Origin: Comamonadaceae bacterium
GTDB lineage: Bacteria; Pseudomonadota; Gammaproteobacteria; Burkholderiales; Burkholderiaceae_C
Assembly (NCBI GenBank): GCA_947458305.1
Contig: CANGZO010000060.1
Location: 1-11,123, forward strand
Reading direction: 5' to 3'
Length of the DNA stretch: 11,123 nucleotides
In this document: in pieces, positions 6,023-11,123 of the stretch
How positions within the stretch are numbered: the first letter of the stretch is position 1
Layout: every line of letters starts with the position of its first letter
Notes under the pieces: model-generated
Told to the model about the DNA's origin: nothing
Seen by the model: only the letters and a program-made list of their open reading frames with translations
Database searches by the model: none
Position numbers and translations under genes: made by a program

Positions 6023-6037
6023 TCGTACAAAAGCGCC

Positions 6038-6760
6038 ATGTCCACCCCCGCTATTTCTCCTGAATCCGCTGTCCACATTGTCTTCTTGGAAGACGATCTA
6101 GATTTTGCGGCCAATATTTGCCGAGAGCTGGAAGCTCGGCACTACAAAGTGACCCATTTCACGACGGGGCAGGCTTGCCTGAGCCATCTGGTCGACCATG
6201 ACCATGACGTGTGCTTGTTTGATTGGAATGTGCCGGACATGGCCGGCACCGAAGTCATGAGGCTCTTGAAAAAAATCAACCGCATGCCGCCCGTGATCTT
6301 CATGACGGGCAATGACGCAGAGGACGATGTGGCCCAAGTGCTCATGGCCGGCGCAGACGACTACATCATCAAGCCCCCCGTCATATCAGTCTTGCATGCG
6401 CGCATTCAGGCCTTGCTCAGGCGTTTCAGGCAGCGTGAACAACCCTTGCAAAAAGAAGAAATCGGGCATCTGGGCATTGACTACAACAACAAAGTGATCT
6501 TGCGCAACGGTAGGCCTGTGGCCCTCACGGGGACAGAAGCCATCCTCGCCTTTGATCTCTTCATGCAGCGAGGCCGTGTCGTCACGCGGCAGCATCTTTA
6601 TGGGCTGCTGGGCATTGAAGATGTCGCCGTCGATACGCGCCGATTGGATGTGCACATCAGCCACCTGCGCAGCAAATTGGCTTTGAATGCCGCCAATGGC
6701 TGGAAACTCACCTCCATCTACCAGCGCGGCTATCGGCTTGAGTTTTTGGAAGACACATGA
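6038..6760 (+). CDS. OmpR-family response regulator (receiver + winged helix)
   Basis: This is a cytoplasmic transcription factor switched by phosphorylation. Of its 240 residues, 12-130 form a receiver: acidic pocket Glu18-Asp19-Asp20 (FLEDDLDF), phospho-acceptor Asp62 (LFDWNVPDMAG), conserved Thr90 (FMTGND) and Lys112 (IIKPP). Residues about 140-240 form a winged-helix DNA-binding domain with LTGTEAILAFDLF, the recognition-helix region DTRRLDVHISHLRSKL and the YQRGYRL wing. The ATG at 6038 gives a standard N-terminus. An open frame continues upstream but is not family-like and would cross the terminator-like hairpin. No good Shine-Dalgarno sequence is visible. Its stop overlaps the next start as ATGA, and the cognate kinase is most likely the third gene of the operon. 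The target genes are not known. The adhesin downstream is the obvious candidate. Confidence 0.93.
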   Translation: MSTPAISPESAVHIVFLEDDLDFAANICRELEARHYKVTHFTTGQACLSHLVDHDHDVCLFDWNVPDMAGTEVMRLLKKINRMPPVIFMTGNDAEDDVAQVLMAGADDYIIKPPVISVLHARIQALLRRFRQREQPLQKEEIGHLGIDYNNKVILRNGRPVALTGTEAILAFDLFMQRGRVVTRQHLYGLLGIEDVAVDTRRLDVHISHLRSKLALNAANGWKLTSIYQRGYRLEFLEDT

Positions 6761-8043
6761 AAATGAACCCGCACCACGCGTTTCATGGTCCCATCGCCAA
6801 GGCGGTGACGGTCTTGGCCGGTTGGCTGTTGGCTTTGGGTGCGTTGGCGCAGAGCGTTGCTGCCGTGGATTGGCGTTACACCGTCAGGCCTCAGGACACC
6901 TTGTCCAGCCTGGCCCGCCAATACCTCAAACCATCGGTCAGCTGGCAAGAGTTGGCCCGATACAACCGACTGTCCGAAGACGGTGTCCTCCAGGTCGGTG
7001 CCCAACTGCGCATGCCCTTGCGCTGGTTGGTGGTCAAACAGGCCCAGGCCAAACTGACGAGCATTTCGGGCGATGTGCAAATTCAAGCGGTCAACGGTGC
7101 GTGGCGTCAGGCCCAAGCGGGTGAAGCCGTGCAAACCGGTCAGCAAATCAAGGTGGGCATCAACAGCAGTGCCCGTTTGCAGTTTGCCGATGCTTCCGAA
7201 CTGGTCATGCAGCCCCAGTCGTCTGTGGTCATGGACACCCTCAGCACCTACGCTGGCGGCTACATGGTCGACACCCAATTGCGCCTGCAAGCCGGGCGTG
7301 TCGAGGTGCATGCCAACCCGCAAAGTCGCCAAGGCCAAAAGTTCGAGGTCATCACTCCTGCTGCCGTGGCCTCGGTGCGGGGCACCCAGTTTCTGGTCGA
7401 CGCCCAAGGGGGGCGCACTGTGCAGCAAACCTACGAAGGGAAAGTGGCCCTGCAAACAGGCCAAGGCAGTGTGGTGGTACCAGAAGGCTTTGGCAGTGCT
7501 GCCAAGCTCGGCGAAAAACCCATACCTCCCGAAGTCATCAAGACTGCACCTTTGTTTCTGAACCCTGCTGCCAAGTTTGTGGATTTCCCGTTGGTGTTCA
7601 ATTGGGCAGATCAAAGCGAGGTCACTGGCTGGGTCATGCAAGTAGGCCGTGACCCGCAAATGGCCCAATTGGTCTTGTCACAAGAGGCCAAGCGCCCGTT
7701 CCTGGATGCTGGAGGCCTGGCTGACGGCATCTACTACCTGCGCGCCTGGACCCTGGATGACAAAGGCTTGCCCAGCAAGACCGTTTTGCACCCTTTCGAG
7801 GTGGCTATCCCGCGTCAACAGCAGGGGCCCACCATCCAACTGGCTGCCAAACACGTGAGCGCGGGTCCCATGGCGCTTGACTTGCCACCCTTGGCACCCG
7901 GGCAGCGCTATTTGGTGCAAGTGACCCAAGATGCGCAAGGCCGTCAACCGGTCTGGTACCAAGCCAGCACGGGCGTGACGCTCACTGTGCCCAAGCTGCC
8001 TGCGCAAGAGCTGCCCTATCACCTTTGGATCTGGATCTATTGA
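6757..8043 (+). CDS. Exported LysM and FecR-domain protein
   Basis: This is a periplasmic or envelope protein of 428 residues. Residues 12-31 are a hydrophobic signal segment, with a possible signal-peptidase site after ALA at 29-31. Residues about 40-87 are a LysM peptidoglycan-binding domain (YTVRPQDTLSSLARQY ... LQVGAQLRMP). Residues about 97-245 form a FecR-type beta domain with TSISGDVQIQ, SSARLQFADAS, the ITPAAVASVRGTQF block and YEGKVAL. The C-terminal 180 residues are uncharacterised and probably beta-rich. Unlike FecR of iron-uptake systems, it has no anti-sigma segment or cytoplasmic part, and no sigma factor or TonB receptor lies nearby. GGAAG lies 4 nt before the ATG at 6757 and 10 nt before the ATG at 6763, so either start is possible. 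Placed between regulator and kinase genes, it may bind peptidoglycan and modulate the CHASE2 sensor. That role is an inference. Confidence 0.88.
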   Translation: MKMNPHHAFHGPIAKAVTVLAGWLLALGALAQSVAAVDWRYTVRPQDTLSSLARQYLKPSVSWQELARYNRLSEDGVLQVGAQLRMPLRWLVVKQAQAKLTSISGDVQIQAVNGAWRQAQAGEAVQTGQQIKVGINSSARLQFADASELVMQPQSSVVMDTLSTYAGGYMVDTQLRLQAGRVEVHANPQSRQGQKFEVITPAAVASVRGTQFLVDAQGGRTVQQTYEGKVALQTGQGSVVVPEGFGSAAKLGEKPIPPEVIKTAPLFLNPAAKFVDFPLVFNWADQSEVTGWVMQVGRDPQMAQLVLSQEAKRPFLDAGGLADGIYYLRAWTLDDKGLPSKTVLHPFEVAIPRQQQGPTIQLAAKHVSAGPMALDLPPLAPGQRYLVQVTQDAQGRQPVWYQASTGVTLTVPKLPAQELPYHLWIWIY

Positions 8044-8044
8044 T

Positions 8045-10003
8045 GTGAAATGGCTTGCGCTCACTGACCGCGCCTCCACGGCTTTGTGGTTGGTGTGTAT
8101 TACCTTGGCCTTGTGCATCACGGGCGCTTTGTCGCGCATTGACAACGTCATTTACGACGCTGCGCAGCAACAGACCGACCGCGACATTCCGACCGATGTG
8201 GTGCTGGTCACCGTTGACGAGCAAAGCTTGTCCAGCTTGGGTCGATGGCCCTGGTCAAGGCGCGTGCACGCCCAGTTGATCGATCGGCTGCATGCCGACG
8301 GTGCCCGGGTCATCGGCTTTGACGTGATGTTCAGCGAACCCCAAAACGAAGATCTGGCGGCAGACCGCTTGCTGGCCGAAGCCATGGCCAGGGCGGGCAA
8401 TGTCGTCTTGCCTGTGGTCATCGAAAAAGTCCGCAGCAATGGGCAGTTTGTCGAAACCTTGCCTTTGCCCCCGCTGGTCAAGCACGCCGCCGCCTTGGGC
8501 CGTGTGCATGCCGAACTGGACGCCGACACCATCGCCCGCAGCATCACCCTGTGGGAGGGCCTGGACCAAGCCGTCTGGCCGCATTTTGCGCAAGCCATGC
8601 TCAGCGTGGCGGGGCAGTTGCCTGCCTCGTTTGCCACCCTTGCGCCCCCAGGCCCGGGCCTTGGAGCGGCCTTGTTGAACAAGCACGATCCGCGTTACAT
8701 CAACTTCTCAACCGCCCAGCGCCAACTGCCCAGCCTGTCCTACCAGCAAGTCCTTCGGGGGGAGTTCAGTCCTGACACCTTTCGCGGCAAACTGGTGTTG
8801 GTGGGCGCCACCGCTTCGGGCATGGCTGACAGCTTGCCCACCCCGATTTCGGGTTTCAGGCAGCCCATGCCCGGTGTGGAATTTTTGGCCAACGCCATGA
8901 TCTCCATCCGCTCACAAACGCTGATCACACGCGCACCCTTGTGGCTCAGCACCCTGCTCGCCTGCTCCTTGGCCTTGATGCCCATGCTGTGGCTGCCTTA
9001 CACCCGCACGCGCACTGGGCTGTTCGCCAACATCGCCTTTGCGCTGTGGGTGCTGGCCGTGGCCATGGCTTTGCCGGTCTGGTGGTGTGTCTGGGTGCCC
9101 CTGTCTGCCGGGCAGCTGGGCCTGCTGTGTGCTTATCCCATTTGGGCATGGCGCAAGCTCGAATCGGCCAGCCAGTTTCTGGACTCTGAACTCAGCCGCC
9201 TGCAACAAGAGTTGGGCCGCGCCGGGCAGGCCGCACTCGGTCCCCATGTCGAAGTCGCGCATGCCGATGCAGACCCCTTTCAACGCCTCATTGACCAAGT
9301 CCGAGCCGCCACGGCCCAGCTGCAGCACCTGGACCAAACCCAGCGCGAAACCCTGGCCTTTGTCTCGCACGACATCCGCGTGCCGCTGGCCAGCGCAGCA
9401 GCCCACATCAAAACTGACCTGGGTGAGCACCACCCGGCCCACAAACAAATGGTCCGCGCTTTGGCCTGGACAGAAGACTTCTTGCAAACCTCACGCGCTC
9501 AAATGTTGCGGCCTGATGGTTTTGTCGAATTGGATGTGGTGGCCTTGCTGCACGAGGTGGCCGATGACATCTACCCGCTGGCACTGGCCAGTTCACTGAC
9601 CTTGGAGCTTGACCTGCCCGAGGAGCCGGTTTGGATTCAAGGCCACTTCGACACCTTGTCCCGCGCCGTTGCCAATTTGTTAAGCAATGCCCTCAAGTTC
9701 TCGCCGCTTGGGGGCGTTGTCCAGCTCAGTGCCAAGCGCAGTGACCAGCAGGTGCACATCGGCATCACAGACCAGGGCCTAGGCATCGCTGCGCCAGACA
9801 TCGAACGCCTGTTCAAACGGTTCAGCCGCCTGGAGCCCCCCGGCTCCCGTTCGCAGACTGGCGTAGGTCTGGGTTTGTATTTTGTGCAAACCACGGTTCA
9901 AAAACATGGCGGAACGGTCGCGGTGAGCAGCAGCCCGGGACAAACCACCTTTAGTGTGAATTTGAGACTATCTACAGTTTGTAATTCTAAAATGCTCAAA
10001 TAA
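8045..10003 (+). CDS. CHASE2-domain sensor histidine kinase
   Basis: This is a membrane-bound kinase of 652 residues. One transmembrane helix (about 12-30) leads into a periplasmic CHASE2 domain (about 31-290) with VVLVTVDEQSLSSLGRWPW at 52-70 and the GKLVLVGATASGMADSLPTP block near 248-267. Three further hydrophobic helices follow between about 298 and 368. Next come a short coiled linker, a HisKA helix with the phospho-acceptor His442 in FVSHDIRVPL, and an HATPase with the N-box NLLSNALKFSP (544-554), ITDQGLGIA (574-582) and GVGLGLYF (606-613). All residues expected for kinase activity are present. The GTG start at 8045 lies one base after the stop of the FecR gene, and homologous alignment begins at once, so it is the natural start. 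The last ten residues extend past the usual domain end and are AT-rich in codon use. The likely partner is the regulator at 6038. Confidence 0.93.
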   Translation: MKWLALTDRASTALWLVCITLALCITGALSRIDNVIYDAAQQQTDRDIPTDVVLVTVDEQSLSSLGRWPWSRRVHAQLIDRLHADGARVIGFDVMFSEPQNEDLAADRLLAEAMARAGNVVLPVVIEKVRSNGQFVETLPLPPLVKHAAALGRVHAELDADTIARSITLWEGLDQAVWPHFAQAMLSVAGQLPASFATLAPPGPGLGAALLNKHDPRYINFSTAQRQLPSLSYQQVLRGEFSPDTFRGKLVLVGATASGMADSLPTPISGFRQPMPGVEFLANAMISIRSQTLITRAPLWLSTLLACSLALMPMLWLPYTRTRTGLFANIAFALWVLAVAMALPVWWCVWVPLSAGQLGLLCAYPIWAWRKLESASQFLDSELSRLQQELGRAGQAALGPHVEVAHADADPFQRLIDQVRAATAQLQHLDQTQRETLAFVSHDIRVPLASAAAHIKTDLGEHHPAHKQMVRALAWTEDFLQTSRAQMLRPDGFVELDVVALLHEVADDIYPLALASSLTLELDLPEEPVWIQGHFDTLSRAVANLLSNALKFSPLGGVVQLSAKRSDQQVHIGITDQGLGIAAPDIERLFKRFSRLEPPGSRSQTGVGLGLYFVQTTVQKHGGTVAVSSSPGQTTFSVNLRLSTVCNSKMLK

Positions 10004-10075
10004 CAAATCTTAATAGTTTGTTATGAATTTATTTGCTATAAAGTTAATAAAAAAAATGTTAAGCCATTCATAGTC
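10000..10075 (+). promoter_or_regulatory. AT-rich gap before the adhesin with an inverted repeat
   Basis: The interval between the kinase stop (10001-10003) and the adhesin ATG is strongly AT-rich. ATAACAAA (10000-10007) and TTTGTTAT (10017-10024) form a perfect 8-bp inverted repeat that includes the kinase stop codon. The decamer AAATCTTAAT (10005-10014) overlaps its left arm and loop. A TATAAA at 10037-10042 could serve as a -10 box, but I find no -35 box at proper spacing. An activator-dependent promoter is plausible. Confidence 0.4.
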
Positions 10076-11123
10076 ATGCAAATCCAAATCATCTCAGCAC
10101 ATCCTCAAGACGGCACACGTTTGGCAGTCTCCAAATACAAAGCGGGGCAACCAGCGGTCAAGCACACGGTTCAACCAGGGCAAAAAATCACAGTGGTTGT
10201 GGATGGTGTTAGCTTGAAGGGCAACCAAGAGGTGGGCTCTAAAAAACTCAAACTTGTTAAGTCTGGCAAAAATCTGATCATTCAGACCGAAGATGGTGCC
10301 GAACAAATTGTTGAGCTGACCGATTTCTATGAACAAGAAGAAGCCGTCCTGACCGGCGATGCGTGGGTCTTTGACCAGGGCAGCCTGTTGCAGACCCTTG
10401 ACGAAGGTGTCATGGTTTCCGAAACAGTCGCCGCACCAGCCTTGGGTACATTGGCAGGTCTGGGTGGTGCTGCGGGCGCGGGTGCAGGCGCAGTCGCAGG
10501 CGCAGGCGCAGGCGCTGCTGCTGGTGGCTTGGGTGCTGTAGGCGCGGCCGCTGCTGGCGTTGGCTTGGCTGCGGCCGCTGGCGGCGCAGGGGGTGGCGAT
10601 ACAACGACAACGCCCGTCACCAACGCCATCGACAAAATCGAGGCCTACAACAACGGCAACGGCACCACGCCAGCCGCCCTGACACCGGCCGACTACCAAG
10701 CCGCAGGCATCACCGGCGTGACGGCGGACAACATCGCCGCTGTCAACGCGCAAGTGCTGGCCCAAACCCCAGGCGGTGCGGACAGCGTGGGTGAGATTCA
10801 AAATTTGGTGACCGCCGTCAATGCGGCACTGGACAAGATCGCCGACTACGCTGAAACCGGCCTGGTGGCGCCCACCACCACCGACTACGCCAACGCGGGC
10901 GTGACCGGTGTGACCGACAGCAACCTGGCCGCCATCAACAGCGCCATCAACAGCCAAAACGGTGTGGACAACAGCTTGGGCAACGCCGACGATCGGGGCG
11001 ATGCCGACACCGCTGGCGAAGTGCAAGCCATCGTCAACGCCTACGCCAAGATCATCGCGGCAGCTGACGGCAACGCCACAAACAACACCACGGGCGCTGC
11101 GGTGCCCACCGCCACCGACTACG
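10076..11123 (+). CDS. Large BapA/Bap-like repeat adhesin, N-terminal part (cut by window edge)
   Basis: The open frame of 349 codons runs off the right edge without a stop. Residues 1-115 resemble the prefix domain of BapA/Bap/LapF-type biofilm adhesins: a short beta-rich segment with LIIQTEDGAEQIVEL, then TDFYEQEEAVLTGDAWVFD. Residues about 122-174 are an Ala/Gly-rich low-complexity stretch typical after this prefix. From about 182 onward there are divergent repeats of 65-78 residues: NAIDKI, NAALDKI and NAYAKI at 183, 249 and 321, with ADYQAAGITGV and TDYANAGVTGV at 205 and 269 and a third TDY at the edge. There is no Sec signal, which fits type I secretion, but no secretion genes are visible. 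The ATG at 10076 is the first usable start, because an ATG at 10056 runs into a stop after five codons. The gene follows the kinase by 72 bp on the same strand. The prefix is poorer in GC than the repeats. Confidence 0.8.
   Translation, partial: MQIQIISAHPQDGTRLAVSKYKAGQPAVKHTVQPGQKITVVVDGVSLKGNQEVGSKKLKLVKSGKNLIIQTEDGAEQIVELTDFYEQEEAVLTGDAWVFDQGSLLQTLDEGVMVSETVAAPALGTLAGLGGAAGAGAGAVAGAGAGAAAGGLGAVGAAAAGVGLAAAAGGAGGGDTTTTPVTNAIDKIEAYNNGNGTTPAALTPADYQAAGITGVTADNIAAVNAQVLAQTPGGADSVGEIQNLVTAVNAALDKIADYAETGLVAPTTTDYANAGVTGVTDSNLAAINSAINSQNGVDNSLGNADDRGDADTAGEVQAIVNAYAKIIAAADGNATNNTTGAAVPTATDY
10481..10516 (+). repeat. In-frame hexanucleotide tract coding Gly-Ala
   Basis: Six consecutive hexamers of GGCGCA type (GGTGCA, GGCGCA, GTCGCA, GGCGCA, GGCGCA, GGCGCT) encode residues 136-147 of the adhesin as Gly/Val-Ala pairs. 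Copy-number change by slippage would keep the frame, altering linker length only. Confidence 0.75.

Larger units (their letters stand above)
5540..6037. other. Divergent regulatory gap between ltnD and the response regulator
   Basis: This 498-bp stretch separates two divergent operons. Its middle (about 5665-5785) is strongly AT-rich against GC-rich neighbours. It contains a palindrome at 5596-5611, an inverted repeat at 5635-5662, a tandem decamer at 5677-5696, an inverted repeat at 5759-5789, a small stem at 5941-5962, and a terminator-like hairpin at 5974-6022. A 46-codon frame starting at 5864 has no recognisable features and I do not call it a gene. No tRNA or known riboswitch was recognised. 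Confidence 0.7.

Noticed and set aside
6757..8043. FecR-type anti-sigma factor of an iron-uptake system
   Set aside because: There is no cytoplasmic anti-sigma segment, no sigma factor gene and no TonB-dependent receptor nearby. A LysM domain and signal peptide point to an envelope protein.
10094..11026. 310-codon minus-strand frame opposite the adhesin
   Set aside because: It is antisense to an open adhesin frame with clear prefix and repeat organisation. The frame exists because of Ala/Gly/Thr-rich GC codons.
1155..11123. CRISPR array, tRNA or rRNA genes
   Set aside because: No regularly spaced identical repeats, cloverleaf-compatible T-loop/acceptor pattern or rRNA-like conserved stretch was seen.

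Overview
The window looks like chromosomal DNA from a betaproteobacterium, most likely Burkholderiales/Comamonadaceae. This rests on high-GC coding sequence, the look of the RecQ, QueC, LtnD and OtnK proteins, and a MetH reduced to its homocysteine module, as in the split MetH of many betaproteobacteria. The taxon is an inference from protein style, not from a marker gene.

Layout. (1) 1-1154, minus strand: the N-terminal 384 residues of the RecQ helicase, cut by the left edge. (2) 1155-1563: a 409-bp divergent gap holding two large hairpins whose loops share a perfect 30-bp core in inverted orientation while their stems are unrelated, plus G-quadruplex-type runs. (3) 1564-3355, plus strand: queC (7-deazaguanine pathway, queuosine precursor) and a stand-alone MetH homocysteine-binding module. 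(4) 3330-3372: tandem hairpins where metH converges on the next operon. (5) 3375-5539, minus strand: ltnD-otnK, a two-gene piece of the L-threonate/oxo-tetronate catabolic pathway with a 4-bp start/stop overlap. (6) 5540-6037: a gene-poor, partly AT-rich regulatory gap with several inverted and direct repeats and a terminator-like hairpin only 15 nt before the next gene. (7) 6038-10003, plus strand: a tightly packed three-gene signalling operon made of an OmpR-family response regulator, an exported LysM+FecR-domain protein and a CHASE2 membrane histidine kinase. (8) 10076-11123, plus strand: the start of a large BapA/Bap-like adhesin with no Sec signal, an Ala/Gly-rich stretch and divergent repeats, running off the right edge.

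How the parts fit. The left half is housekeeping and catabolic genes with no obvious functional link to each other. The right half reads as one unit. The exported LysM/FecR protein and the CHASE2 sensor both face the periplasm, so an envelope or peptidoglycan signal could pass through the kinase to the regulator. The regulator could then control its own operon and the downstream adhesin. A shared AT-rich decamer (AATTCTTAAT and near matches) upstream of both the regulator and the adhesin is a candidate binding site. This regulatory model is an inference. The gene identities are well supported by motifs.
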